Source: Fodinibacter sp963833495 (GTDB taxonomy: Bacteria > Actinomycetota > Actinomycetes > Actinomycetales > Dermatophilaceae). From it: DNA of 64,000 nt. Location of the stretch: the NCBI GenBank assembly GCA_963833495.1, contig CAWHYJ010000013.1, positions 1-64,000 on the forward strand, read 5' to 3'. A model generated the notes under the pieces. That model saw only the letters and a list, made by a program, of their open reading frames with translations, was not told the DNA's origin and made no database searches. Position numbers and translations under genes: made by a program. Below, in pieces: positions 51,734 through 61,534 of the stretch (the first letter of the stretch is position 1; the number at the start of each line of letters is the position of its first letter).

Positions 51734-53698
51734 ATGAGCGCGAGCACGGGGACCACGCACACCGACGAACCGACCGGTGGCGAGGCACCGCGGGTCTCCG
51801 AGCGGGAGGCGCGCGCCGTCGCTGAACAGGCGCGCGAGAGCGGGTGGAGCAAGCCGTCGTTCGCGAAGGAGCTCTACCTCGGCCGCTTCGACCTGGGCCT
51901 GGTACACCCCCATCCCCGCCCGGATGCCGACGACGAGGCACGTGGCGAGGCGTTTCTCGCCCGGCTTCGGGAGGTCTGCGCCGGCATCGACGGGGCGCGG
52001 ATCGAGCGCGAGGCGCGGATCCCCGACGCGGACATCAAGGCGCTGGCCGACATCGGGGCGTTCGGCATGAAGATCCCGGTCGAGTACGGCGGGCTGGGGC
52101 TGACGATGCGCTCCTACGGCCGGGCCCTGATGCTGATCGGCTCGGTGCACCCGGCCTTCGGGGCGATGCTGTCGGCGCACCAGTCGATCGGCGTGCCCGA
52201 GCCGGTCAAGCTGGTCGGCACGCCGGAGCAGAAGTCGCGGTTCCTGCCGCGGTGCGCGGCGGGAGCGATCTCGGCGTTCCTGCTCACCGAGCCCGACGTC
52301 GGGTCCGACCCTGCGCGGATGGAGAGCACCGCGGTGCTCACCGACGACGGCAGCGCCTACCTGCTCGACGGCGTGAAGCTGTGGACCACCAACGGGGTCG
52401 TGGCCGAGCTGCTGGTCGTGATGGCGCGGGTGCCGAAGCATGCCGGCGGGCGGGGCGGCATCACGGCGTTCGTCGTCGAGGGTGACGCGCCGGGCATCAC
52501 GGTCGAGCGGCGCAACGGCTTCATGGGGCTACGCGGCATCGAGAACGGGCTCACCCGGCTGCACCAGGTGCGGGTGCCGGTCGAGAACCGGCTGGGTCGC
52601 GAGGGCGAGGGGCTCAAGATCGCCCTGACCACGCTCAACGCCGGGCGGCTGTCGATCCCGGCGATGTGCTCGGCCACCGGCAAGTGGTCGCTGAAGATCG
52701 CACGCGAGTGGTCGGCCGAGCGGGTGCAGTGGGGGCGGCCGGTGGGGCAGCACGAGGCAGTGGCCGGGAAGATCGCGTTCATCGCAGCCACCGCGTACGC
52801 CATGGAGTCGGTCGTCGAGCTGACCAGTGCGATGGCCGATGCCGGTGAGACCGACATCCGGATCGAGGCGGCGCTGGCAAAGCTGTGGGCGAGCGAGATG
52901 GCGTGGCTGATCGCCGACGAGCTGGTTCAGATCCGCGGGGGCCGGGGCTACGAGTCGGCGGCATCGTTGGCGGCTCGTGGCGAGCGCGCGGTGCCGGCCG
53001 AGCAGCAGCTGCGCGACGTGCGGATCAACCGGATCTTCGAGGGCTCGAGCGAGATCATGCACCTGCTCATCGCCCGGGAGGCCGTCGACGAGCACCTCAA
53101 GGCGGCCGGCGACCTGGCCTCGGCCGACGCCGACCTGTCGGCCAAGGCCCGCGCGGCCGCGGGAGCGAGCGGCTTCTACGCGAAGTGGCTGCCGCAGCTG
53201 GTGACGGGGGCCGGGTCGGTGCCGACCTCGTTCGGGGAGTTCGGCCCGCTGGCGCGGCACCTGCGCTACGTCGAGCGGTCGTCGCGCCGCCTCGCGCGCC
53301 AGACGTTCTACGGGATGTCGCGCTGGCAGGCCGCGATGGAGCACCACCAGCGGTTCCTGGGACGGGTCGTCGACATCGGGGCCGAGCTGTTCGCGATGGC
53401 GGCCGCGTGCGTGCGTGCCGAGATGCTGCTGGCCGACGACCCCGAGCGGGGACGGTCGGCGCAGCGGCTGGCGGACGCCTTCTGCCGGCAGGCGCGGATG
53501 CGGGTCGACGTGCTGTTCGACGAGCTGTGGACCAACTCGGACGACACCGACCGCAAGCTGGCCGCGTCGGTGCTCGCCGGTGACCTCACCTGGCTCGAGG
53601 AGGGCGTGCTCGACCCGAGCGAGGGCACCGGGCCGTGGATCGCACGGTGGGATGCCGGGGCCAGCTCGCAGGAGTCGGTCTGGCGGGCGGTGCGCTAG
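51734..53698 (+). CDS. Acyl-CoA dehydrogenase (very-long-chain type)
   Basis: FAD enzyme of 654 residues introducing a trans double bond in acyl-CoA. The three-part fold is visible: helical N-domain (IPVEYGGLGLTMRSYGRAL), beta domain (FLLTEPDVGSDPA, LDGVKLWTTNG) and C-domain (VQWGRPVGQHEAVAGKIA, QIRGGRGYESAAS, RINRIFEGSSEIMHL with the likely catalytic glutamate). A further 170-residue helical C-terminal extension is like that of VLCAD. GAGGAG lies 6 nt above the ATG, unlike its leaderless neighbours. Confidence 0.92.
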   Translation: MSASTGTTHTDEPTGGEAPRVSEREARAVAEQARESGWSKPSFAKELYLGRFDLGLVHPHPRPDADDEARGEAFLARLREVCAGIDGARIEREARIPDADIKALADIGAFGMKIPVEYGGLGLTMRSYGRALMLIGSVHPAFGAMLSAHQSIGVPEPVKLVGTPEQKSRFLPRCAAGAISAFLLTEPDVGSDPARMESTAVLTDDGSAYLLDGVKLWTTNGVVAELLVVMARVPKHAGGRGGITAFVVEGDAPGITVERRNGFMGLRGIENGLTRLHQVRVPVENRLGREGEGLKIALTTLNAGRLSIPAMCSATGKWSLKIAREWSAERVQWGRPVGQHEAVAGKIAFIAATAYAMESVVELTSAMADAGETDIRIEAALAKLWASEMAWLIADELVQIRGGRGYESAASLAARGERAVPAEQQLRDVRINRIFEGSSEIMHLLIAREAVDEHLKAAGDLASADADLSAKARAAAGASGFYAKWLPQLVTGAGSVPTSFGEFGPLARHLRYVERSSRRLARQTFYGMSRWQAAMEHHQRFLGRVVDIGAELFAMAAACVRAEMLLADDPERGRSAQRLADAFCRQARMRVDVLFDELWTNSDDTDRKLAASVLAGDLTWLEEGVLDPSEGTGPWIARWDAGASSQESVWRAVR

Positions 53699-53702
53699 CT
53701 GG

Positions 53703-54737
53703 TCAGCGGCGCTTGAGCAGCTCTTCGGCGACCTGTACGGCGTTGAGGGCGGCGCCCTTGCGCAGGTTGTCACCGACGACGAACAGGTTCAGGCCCTTGC
53801 CCTCCGGCGCGGCCTGGTCGGCGCGGACCCGCCCGACGAAGACCTCGTCGCGGCCGGTGGCCTGCAGGGGGTTAGGGACGTCGGTGACGATGACGCCGGG
53901 CGCCCGGCCGAGCACCTCGAGGGCGTCGGCGGGGCTGACGTCGTGGTCGAACTCCGCGGAGATCGCCAGGCTGTGACCCGAGAAGACGGGGACCCGCACG
54001 CAGGTGCCCGACACCCGTAGGCCGGGGATGTGCAGGATCTTGCGCGACTCGTTGCGCAGCTTCTGCTCCTCGTCGGTCTCGAGCGAGCCGTCGTCGACGA
54101 TGGACCCGGCCAGCGGCACGACGTTGAAGCCGACCGGCACGGCATAGATCTGCGGGTCGGGCAGGTCGAGCGCCGAACCGTCGAGGGCGAGGTCCTTGGG
54201 GTCGCCCGAGGCGTAGCCGCCGCGGAGCTGGGTGTCGAGCTCGACCAGGCCGACGCCTCCGGAACCCGAGACCGCCTGGTAGCTGCTGACGTGCAGGCGC
54301 ACCAGGCCGGCGAGGTCGTGCAGCGGCTTGAGCACCGGCATCGCGGCCATCGTCGTGCAGTTGGGGTTGGCGACGATGCCCTTGGGGATGTCGTCGAGGT
54401 CCTCGGGGTTGACCTCGGACACCACGAGCGGCACCTCGGGATCCTTGCGCCAGGCGCTGGAGTTGTCGACGACGACCGCACCGGCCTCGGCCACGCGCGG
54501 CGCCCAGATCTTCGAGGTCGACCCGCCGTTGGAGAACAGCGCGATGTCGAGCCCGGAGAAGTCCGCGGTGGCCGTGTCCTCGACGACGATCTCGTCGTCG
54601 CCCCACGGCAGGGTGGTGCCGGCCGAGCGCGCCGAGGCGAAGTACCGGATCTCGTCGACCGGGAAGTTCCGCTCGAAGAGCAGGGTGCGCATGACATTGC
54701 CGACCTGGCCGGTGGCGCCGAAGACTCCGATTCGCAT
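53703..54737 (-). CDS. asd: Aspartate-semialdehyde dehydrogenase
   Basis: A 344-residue NADPH enzyme of the Lys/Met/Thr/diaminopimelate route. FGATGQVGNVMRTLL binds NADP, C127 in NPNCTTM is the catalytic cysteine, SSYQAVSGSG and VRVPVFSGHSLAIS bind substrate. TAGACT lies 7 nt above the ATG and there is no ribosome binding site. No lysC is adjacent, so it appears to be separate from the aspartokinase operon. Confidence 0.96.
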   Translation of the reverse strand: MRIGVFGATGQVGNVMRTLLFERNFPVDEIRYFASARSAGTTLPWGDDEIVVEDTATADFSGLDIALFSNGGSTSKIWAPRVAEAGAVVVDNSSAWRKDPEVPLVVSEVNPEDLDDIPKGIVANPNCTTMAAMPVLKPLHDLAGLVRLHVSSYQAVSGSGGVGLVELDTQLRGGYASGDPKDLALDGSALDLPDPQIYAVPVGFNVVPLAGSIVDDGSLETDEEQKLRNESRKILHIPGLRVSGTCVRVPVFSGHSLAISAEFDHDVSPADALEVLGRAPGVIVTDVPNPLQATGRDEVFVGRVRADQAAPEGKGLNLFVVGDNLRKGAALNAVQVAEELLKRR

Positions 54738-54744
54738 GCCGACC

Positions 54745-54750
54745 AGTCTA
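54745..54750 (-). promoter_or_regulatory. -10 box TAGACT for asd
   Basis: TAGACT on the minus strand ends 7 nt before the ATG at 54737; leaderless geometry. Confidence 0.55.
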
Positions 54751-54838
54751 GAGAGCGGTCCGGATGCCGGCCGCCGGGCTCACGATGCGGGCGCATGGGT
54801 CCCGGCGCGGGCTACCACGGCGTGGCGTTCTGGACGGG

Positions 54839-56585
54839 TCAGGTCAGGTAGCGGCAGAGCTGTCGTTCGAGGTGGCTGGTCAGGCGTGGTCGTCGTGTCG
54901 GCCGTGATCGTGTCGGCGTCAGGGAGCTGCTGAGCGTCCGCGCGCGCCGCAACGCCGGCTTGCGCCGCTGGACAGGCGCGGGGCCGCCCGACCGCCCAGC
55001 GGTGGCCGATGGAAAGCTCTGGCTGCCCCAGCCGAGCAGGGGCGGTGGTTCGGCGTCGTAGGAGTGCCCGAGCGGGGTGGTCACCCGCACCACCCGCCTC
55101 GCCCGCGCCTCGTCACCGCGGGGGCCGGTGCGCTCAGGTGGCGGCTCGTCGACGCCGGGCCGTGTGAGGATCACGCGGGTTCGCCAGCCGGGCGCTTCCT
55201 TGCCGTAGTTGCACCGGGTGCACTTGCCGTTGCCCTCCACGAACGAGGTCGCGCTGTGCTCGCGCACCGGCCTGGCGTGGTCGGCGTGCACGATCGGCGC
55301 CTGGCACCACGCAGTGGTGCACACGTCATCACGCAGCACCAGCATCCGCCGCAGCATCCCCCCGAACACCCGACGCCGCGAGTCCATCGCCACCAGGTCC
55401 CGACCCTCCGGAGTCGTGTACAACCGGCGCACCCACACCCGAGCAGCCGGCGGCAGCTGCAGCGCCGTGCCGGTCGCCGAAGCCGGCTCAGGCCCGGTTG
55501 CCGGTGAGGCATCGGCCGCAGGCGGTCGCGGGCGGCGGTGGGTCCTCGAGGCCTTCGCGCAGCCAGGCCCGAGCCACCGGGGCCGGCACGCTGCCGTGGC
55601 CGGGGATCCGGGCCGGCTCAAAGGGTGACCGGCCGCCGTCGCCGGTGCCGAGCAGGGCCCGGTCGGTCATCACCAGGTGCACCTCCACCGGCTGCAGCTG
55701 ACCCACCGCCCGCCCCGACAACAACCGCAACGCCGTATCCGCCGCGACCGCACCCACCCCACGACCGGCCGGGCCCTCCTCCGGGCACTGACCACCGACC
55801 ACACCGCGCGCGCGGGCCTGCACCGCGACATGCGCCCCGACCACGTCCTTGAGCGGCCCGAGCACGGTCAGGTACGCCATCCCGTCCGGCGCCGGCCGCA
55901 CACTCACCCGCCGGCTCTTGACCGCCGCCTCCATCCGCGCCACCACCGACGCAGCATCCAGCTCCGCCGCGACCCGGGCCGCCGCCCCGCCGGCCTGCCG
56001 CACCCCCAACCGGGCGATCACCGGCCCAAGCCGCCGGTCGACCTCGGCACGGTCCTGCACGCTCAACGTCGCCGTCGCCTGCACGACTGCCACCGCGACC
56101 CGCTCACCGCACTCACCGGCACTCAGCGCAGCCATCAGCTGCGGCATCTCGTGCACCAACGCCCGCGACAACCCCACGAACCGGTCCCCCAACGTGGGCG
56201 ACTCCCGCCGCGCCAACGCCACCACCGACCCCACCGAACGAGCGACATCCTGCGGCGCCACCACCTCCCGCGAACACCGCAACACATCCGTCGCCCGCGC
56301 CTGCACCGCCGACGAGGCGCCCTTGACCCGCTCGAGACTGGCGACCAGATCCACCCGCTCCCGCTCGCTGAGCGCGTCGGCATCCACGCTGGCCAACCAC
56401 GCCCGAAACGAGTCCACCACCCCAACAGGCGACTCTCCCGCGGTCGGCATTGCCCCAACAACCAGCACGTCTCCCGTGACCGATGGGCCGCCGACCGCGG
56501 CCGGCGGCCTCACGACATCCGAAAAGCGGCCCGGCACCGCCGAACCCGGGCCCACGACCCGCCCCTCCACCACTTCCCGGTCCAT
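54839..56585 (-). pseudogene. DUF222 / HNH endonuclease-like protein split by a frameshift
   Basis: The first frame (56585 to 55488) is the DUF222 helical domain (for example DSFRAWLASVDADALSERERVDLVASLERV, LGPVIARLGVRQAGG, TVLGPLKDVVGAHVAV). The second frame carries its HNH continuation RRLYTTPEGRDLVAMDSRRRVFGG, VCTTAWCQAPIVHADHARPV and NGKCTRCNYGKEAPGW, then a basic tail to 54839. A single shift between about 55490 and 55550 joins them into about 581 residues, normal for the family. Many actinobacteria carry several copies, so loss would be tolerated. TACGAT lies 6 nt above the ATG. Confidence 0.8.
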
Positions 56586-56591
56586 GCAGTA

Positions 56592-56597
56592 ATCGTA
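56592..56597 (-). promoter_or_regulatory. -10 box TACGAT for the DUF222-HNH gene
   Basis: TACGAT on the minus strand ends 6 nt before the ATG at 56585; leaderless geometry. Confidence 0.5.
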
Positions 56598-56769
56598 CGC
56601 ATGTCCACCGACCGTCACCCGACCGTGACCGCCACCTGTGGACAACCACTGACTGCAACGCAGCCTGTGGACAACCAGACCCGTGAGAAGGAGGCAACCT
56701 GCCCGGGGAAGTCCCCAGCAAGCCCCGGCGACACCAGGCGATACCCGGCAACGCGCGAAAGCGAGCCGC

Positions 56770-57993
56770 TCAGCCAGCCGCCCGCAGGATCGCCGCAACC
56801 TCGCCGAACCCGAGCCGCTCCGCATGCTCCAGCGCCGTCACCCCGTCGCGGTCGCCGATCGAAGCATCGGCACCGGCAGCGAGCAGGACCCGCACGATCT
56901 CCTGGTGCCGCGCTCCCCCGTCGCCGAGGATCACCGCCTCGAGCAGCGCGGTCCACCCCAGCGAGTTCACGTGGTCGACGTCGATCCCGGTCTGCACGAC
57001 CCGCCGCACGTACTCGACGTGCCCCCGCTCGCTCGCGGGGATCACCGACACCCCACCGAACCGGTTGACCACCCCGAGGTCGGGCGACGCCGGCAGCAGC
57101 ACCTCCAGCATCTCCACGCTCCCCGTGACACCAGTGACCAGCCACGGCGTGTCGTGCTGGTCGTCGAGGGCGTCCGGGTCGGCCCCCATCGCCACCAGCA
57201 CCCGCGCCGCCTCGATGTGGTCCCCCGCGGACGCCAGCAGCAGCGCCGTCCGCCCGGACGAGTCGCGAGTCTCAAGCCGAGCCCCGTCGCGGAGCGCCAA
57301 CGCCACGGCATCCGCATCCCCGGCCGCGGCCGCCGCCAGCAGCGCGGCATCCGGTTCGGAGGACGAACGATGACCCTCGGCAGCGCTCAGCACGCGCAGC
57401 AGGGTGCGGTAGCCCCGCTCGCGCGCCATCTGCACAGGCGTCAGGCCCTCCGTCACCGACGGCCGCCCCAGCTCCACCCCGCCCGCCACGAGCACCTGCA
57501 CCGTCGCCAGCTCGTCGGGCGCATCCGCCCCGAACCACACGGCCTCGTGCACCGCCTGGTACCCGATCCGGTTGACGTGGTCCTTGTCGATCCCGGCCCG
57601 CAACAACCGCCCGACCACGAGGTGGTGTCCCCGCTCGGCGGCCCGGATCAGCCCGGTGCCGTTCCACGAGTCCTTGGCGTCGACATCGGCGCCGGAGGCC
57701 AGGGCGAGCTCGAGCAGGTCGAGGTACCCCTCGCTCGTCGCGATCAGGTAGGCCGACTGCTGCGTCTCGTCCTTGGCGTCGACGTCCGCTCCTTGCTCCA
57801 CCAGCTGGCGCGCGGTCGGAGCGTCGTTCGCCCAGGCGGCAGCGCGCAGCGCCTGGTCCAGCGCAACCTGGTCGCTCGCCGACGGTCGCGCCGTCGGACC
57901 GGCCTCGCCACCCACCGAGCAGCCGCCGAGCACGAGCACGACCACGGATGCCGTGACGAGCCCGCCGCTGCAACGGAACCGGCGCGACCTCAC
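56770..57993 (-). CDS. Ankyrin-repeat lipoprotein
   Basis: A 407-residue lipoprotein. The GTG at 57993 is chosen because it gives a short lipoprotein signal (RSRRFRCSGG, hydrophobic core, lipobox VLGGC) and because CATGAT sits 6 nt above it. The mature part is about ten ankyrin repeats in two blocks separated near residue 195 by SAAEGHRSSSEPD; repeat cores include GADVDAKD, GHHLVVGRLLRAGID, GDHIEAARVLVAMGADPDALD and HQEIVRVLLAAGADASIGD. Ankyrin repeats bind proteins; here they are displayed on the outer face of the membrane. Partner unknown. Confidence 0.88.
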   Translation of the reverse strand: MRSRRFRCSGGLVTASVVVLVLGGCSVGGEAGPTARPSASDQVALDQALRAAAWANDAPTARQLVEQGADVDAKDETQQSAYLIATSEGYLDLLELALASGADVDAKDSWNGTGLIRAAERGHHLVVGRLLRAGIDKDHVNRIGYQAVHEAVWFGADAPDELATVQVLVAGGVELGRPSVTEGLTPVQMARERGYRTLLRVLSAAEGHRSSSEPDAALLAAAAAGDADAVALALRDGARLETRDSSGRTALLLASAGDHIEAARVLVAMGADPDALDDQHDTPWLVTGVTGSVEMLEVLLPASPDLGVVNRFGGVSVIPASERGHVEYVRRVVQTGIDVDHVNSLGWTALLEAVILGDGGARHQEIVRVLLAAGADASIGDRDGVTALEHAERLGFGEVAAILRAAG

Positions 57994-58226
57994 CCCACCA
58001 TCATGGACGCGGGCAGCCGACGAAGCCACGCCACCGACCGCGCGGCAGCCACGTCGGCACGGACGCGCCGCCCCCGGGTTCGACGGGTCCGTGCCGATGG
58101 CGGTCCGACCGGACCGCGTGGTGCGGTGGCTCGTCCGTCGCACCCGCCGAGCCTGTCACCTGCGCGCCCGAGCCGGCCGACCTGCCCGACGAGTACGTCG
58201 CGTTCCTCACCCTGACGCAGTCACTG

Positions 58227-58841
58227 ATGGCCGGGCGCGACCCCTCGCTGCGATACCTGGGCATGAAGGCAGAGTCCGGCCGCGCCATGGCCGTCCTGGC
58301 CGGACAGACCCGCTCGACCGTGTGGAACATGCACCGCCGCGTGTCGTTCTATGCCTTGCGCGACGGCCGCCACCTGGACGAAGCCGCGCGCCAGCGTGGG
58401 GTGACGTCGCGCATGGTGGTGAACCCCGCCAGCCTCCCCCAGTGCACCATCCTCTCGAGCCGCCACCCCAAGGTCCGAGTGGGCACGGTGCCGTTCCAGC
58501 TCATCATCATGGACTCCCGCGACATCGTGCTGGCCGGTCGGGACGGCGACACCATGTGGACGTCATCGGACCCGGACCTCGTGACCCGGGCGGTTCGCGC
58601 CTACGAGGCGGTGTGGTCGGCGGCTCGGCCGGCGGTGCCGGAGGGTGAAGAACCGCCGCTCACGCCGCGGATGCTCGAGATCTGCTGGTTGCTCGCGGAC
58701 GGTGCGTCGGACCGCGTGATCAGCCGCGCGCTCGGGGTCTCCGAACGCACGGTGTCCAACGAGGTGCGTGAGATCGGTCGGCGGCTCGGCGCGAGCAACC
58801 GGGCGCACACCATCGCGCGCATCTGCGGCACCCCGCTCTAG
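58227..58841 (+). CDS. LuxR-type (GerE) helix-turn-helix protein, start uncertain
   Basis: At least 204 residues. The C-terminal LTPRMLEICWLLADGASDRVISRALGVSERTVSNEVREIGRRLG is a LuxR-type DNA-binding domain. The N-terminal region (about 20-120) has no recognised sensor domain but shows HPKVRVGTVPFQLIIMDSRD-like strands. The same frame is open upstream (PADLPDEYVAFLTLTQSL) without a start codon or ribosome binding site, while a neighbouring frame offers MAVRPDRVVRWLVRRT, so the true N-terminus may have been lost by a frameshift near 58140-58190. It overlaps era by 4 bp tail to tail. Confidence 0.7.
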   Translation: MAGRDPSLRYLGMKAESGRAMAVLAGQTRSTVWNMHRRVSFYALRDGRHLDEAARQRGVTSRMVVNPASLPQCTILSSRHPKVRVGTVPFQLIIMDSRDIVLAGRDGDTMWTSSDPDLVTRAVRAYEAVWSAARPAVPEGEEPPLTPRMLEICWLLADGASDRVISRALGVSERTVSNEVREIGRRLGASNRAHTIARICGTPL

Positions 58842-59764
58842 AAGCCGAGCCGGCCGAGCTGCTTGGGGTCGCGCTGCCAGTCCTTGGCCACCTTGACGTG
58901 CAGGTCGAGGTGCACCCGCTGGCCGAGCAGCTCCTCGATGCCGGCGCGCGCGTTGGTGCCCACCTCGCGCAGGCGTGACCCCCCACGGCCGATGACGATC
59001 GCCTTCTGCGAGTCGCGCTCGACGAACACGTTGACCCGCACGTCGAGCAGCGGCTTGCCCTCGCTGCGACCCTCCCGCGGCACGATCTCCTCGACGACCA
59101 CCGCCAGGCTGTGCGGCAGCTCGTCGCGCACCCCCTCCAGTGCCGCCTCGCGCACGAGCTCGGCGATCATCACCAGCTCGGGCTCGTCGGTGAGCACGTC
59201 GTCGGGGTAGAGCGGCCCCGGCGAGGGCGGCAGGTGCTCGGCCAGCACCGACGCGACCTCCTCGACCTGGTCGCCGCGGGTGGCCGAGCACGGCACGATG
59301 GCCGCCCAGTCACCCAGCTGGTCGATGGCGATGAGGTGCTCCGCCATCCGCTTCCGGTCGACCTTGTCGGACTTGGTCGCCAGCGCGACCACCGGCGTGC
59401 TCTTGCCACGCTTGAGCTCGGCGAGCTCGCGGGCGATGAACTGGTCACCGGGCCCGATCCGCTGGTCGGCGGGCAGGCAGAAGCCGATGACGTCGACCTC
59501 GAGCAGGGTCTCGCGGACCAGGTCGTTGAGCCGCTGCCCGAGCAGCGTGCGCGGCTTGTGCAGCCCCGGCGTGTCGACGAGGATCAGCTGGCTCGCAGGC
59601 CCGGTGACGATGCCGCGGATGGTGTGTCGCGTCGTCTGCGGCTTGCTCGACGTGATGGCGACCTTGCTGCCGACCAGCGCGTTGGTCAGCGTCGACTTGC
59701 CGGCGTTCGGCCGCCCGATGAGGCACGCGAAGCCCGCGACGTACCCCGACCCGTGCTCGCTCAT
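58838..59764 (-). CDS. era: GTPase Era
   Basis: A 308-residue ribosome-assembly GTPase that binds the 3' end of 16S rRNA. G1 GRPNAGKST (residues 17-25), the switch region TTRHTIRG, G3 DTPGLHKP, G4 TKSD and G5 SATRG are present. The C-terminal KH domain contains ERDSQKAIVIGRGGSRLREVG. Translationally coupled (ATGA) to the CBS-domain membrane protein, and last in the phoH-ybeY-CBS-era cluster. Confidence 0.96.
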   Translation of the reverse strand: MSEHGSGYVAGFACLIGRPNAGKSTLTNALVGSKVAITSSKPQTTRHTIRGIVTGPASQLILVDTPGLHKPRTLLGQRLNDLVRETLLEVDVIGFCLPADQRIGPGDQFIARELAELKRGKSTPVVALATKSDKVDRKRMAEHLIAIDQLGDWAAIVPCSATRGDQVEEVASVLAEHLPPSPGPLYPDDVLTDEPELVMIAELVREAALEGVRDELPHSLAVVVEEIVPREGRSEGKPLLDVRVNVFVERDSQKAIVIGRGGSRLREVGTNARAGIEELLGQRVHLDLHVKVAKDWQRDPKQLGRLGF

Positions 59765-61050
59765 CCGGCTCGCTCCTCCATCTCCGGCGCACCCTGCGCC
59801 GGCTCGACACGCTCGACGACCACGGTCGCGATCCGGTGCCGGCGACCCGACATCCGTTCGGCGGTCAGGCGCAACCCTGCCACCTCGCAGGTCGAGCCGA
59901 GGATGGGCACCCGACCGATGGTCTTGCCGATCAGGCCGCCCACCGTGTCGACCTCGTCGTCGTCGAGCGTGACGTCGAACAGCTCCGCCAGGTCGTCGAT
60001 GTGCAGCGTGGCGGCGACGCGCAGCCGGCCGTCGCCGAGGTCCTCGACCTCGGGGGCCTCGCGGTCGTACTCGTCGGTGATCTCACCGACGATCTCCTCG
60101 AGGATGTCCTCGATGGTGACCAGGCCCGCGGTGCCGCCGTACTCGTCGACGACAACCGCGAAGTGGGTCTGGTCGCGCTGCATCTCGCGCAGCAGGTCGT
60201 CGACCGGCTTGCTCTCGGGCACGAACGGCATCGGCCGCATGAGCTCGCGCACCGGCACCGCGCCGGCCTCGGGGTCGGCGTTGAGCCGCCGGATGACGTC
60301 CTTGAGGTAGAGCAAGCCGACAACGTCGTCGACGTCCTTGCCCAGCACCGGGATCCGCGAGAAGCCCGACCGCAGGAACAGCGTCATCGCCTGCCGGCAG
60401 ACCCGGTCGTCGTCGATCGAGACCATGTCGGTGCGCGGCACCATCACCTCACGGGCGAGGGTGTCGCCGAGCTCGAAGACGGAGTGGATCATCTCGCGCT
60501 CCCCCGCCTCGATGAGGGCCGAGTCGCGAGCCAGGTCGACGAGGTCGCGCAGCTCGCTCTCGCTCTCGAACGGGCCGTCGCGGAAGCCCTTCCCCGGCGT
60601 GACGGCGTTGGTGAGGGCGATGAGCAGCCGGCTGAACGGCCCGAGCAGCCGCCGCAGCCACACCGCCGTCGGCGCAGCGGCCAAGGCCACTCGCGAGCTG
60701 TGTTGTGCGCCAAGGGTTCCCGGCGAGACACCGACGACGGCGAAGGAGATCAGGGCCATGATCGCGATGGCCACGAGGAACGGCTGCCAGGTGCCCTCGA
60801 CCCGGTCGACGACGGCCAGGGTGACCATCACGGCCACCGTCGACTCGGCGATGACCCGAAGGAACGACAGCACCGACAGGTAGGCCGCGGTGTCGCCGAC
60901 GACCTTCACGAGCGCGGTGGAGCCGGGTCGGCCCTCCTCGAGCAGCTCGTGGGCGCGGGTGCGCGACATCCTCGAGAAGGCGGCCTCCGCGGTGGAGATC
61001 AGGAAGGCGACGAGGGTGGCGAGCACCGCCGCCGTGACGAGTCCGGTCAT
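59761..61050 (-). CDS. CNNM/HlyC-CorC family membrane protein with CBS domains
   Basis: A 429-residue protein. A DUF21/CNNM membrane domain with about four hydrophobic stretches (about 1-175) precedes two CBS domains (MVPRTDMVSIDDD ... FSRIPVLGKDVDDVVGLLYLKDV; MRPMPFVPESKPVDDLLREM ... FAVVVDEYGGTAGLVTIEDILEEIVGEI) and a CorC/HlyC C-terminal domain. Relatives mediate Mg2+ or Co2+ efflux or sensing. The ATG at 61050 is used although the frame is open further upstream. Confidence 0.92.
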   Translation of the reverse strand: MTGLVTAAVLATLVAFLISTAEAAFSRMSRTRAHELLEEGRPGSTALVKVVGDTAAYLSVLSFLRVIAESTVAVMVTLAVVDRVEGTWQPFLVAIAIMALISFAVVGVSPGTLGAQHSSRVALAAAPTAVWLRRLLGPFSRLLIALTNAVTPGKGFRDGPFESESELRDLVDLARDSALIEAGEREMIHSVFELGDTLAREVMVPRTDMVSIDDDRVCRQAMTLFLRSGFSRIPVLGKDVDDVVGLLYLKDVIRRLNADPEAGAVPVRELMRPMPFVPESKPVDDLLREMQRDQTHFAVVVDEYGGTAGLVTIEDILEEIVGEITDEYDREAPEVEDLGDGRLRVAATLHIDDLAELFDVTLDDDEVDTVGGLIGKTIGRVPILGSTCEVAGLRLTAERMSGRRHRIATVVVERVEPAQGAPEMEERAG

Positions 61051-61066
61051 GGTGGGGCCCGGCCGG

Positions 61067-61534
61067 TCAGGCGCTGGGGCGACCGCGGGTGGCGAGGAAG
61101 GTGAGCAGCAGCTGACGCTGCAGCTCGAACATCTCCTTCTCCTCCTCGGCCTCCGCGTGGTCGTAGCCCAGCAGGTGCAGGATGCCGTGCGTCGTGAGCA
61201 GGAGCAGCTCCTCCTCGGTCGCGTGGCCGGCCTCCTGGGCCTGCCGCTGGGCGACGCTCGGGCAGAGCACGATGTCGCCGAGCACGCCCTCCTGGGGCTC
61301 GGATCCCTCACGGCCGGGCCGCAGCTCGTCCATCGGAAAGCTCATGACGTCGGTGGGCCCTGGCAGGTCCATCCACTGCACGTGCAGGGTCTCCATCGCG
61401 GGCTCGTCGACCAGGCGCAGGCACAGGTCGGCCTTCGGGTGCACCCGCATCTGGGCCATGACATAACGGGCGCACGCCACCAGCTCGAGCTCGTCGAGCC
61501 GGAACTCGGTCTCGTTGAGCACGTCGATGCTCAT
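61067..61534 (-). CDS. ybeY: rRNA maturation endoribonuclease YbeY
   Basis: A 155-residue zinc RNase for 16S rRNA 3' maturation and ribosome quality control. The metal motif is H116-GILH120-LLGYD-H126. MSFPMDE and GDIVLCPSVAQRQA are conserved. The start overlaps the phoH stop (ATGA). Confidence 0.95.
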   Translation of the reverse strand: MSIDVLNETEFRLDELELVACARYVMAQMRVHPKADLCLRLVDEPAMETLHVQWMDLPGPTDVMSFPMDELRPGREGSEPQEGVLGDIVLCPSVAQRQAQEAGHATEEELLLLTTHGILHLLGYDHAEAEEEKEMFELQRQLLLTFLATRGRPSA

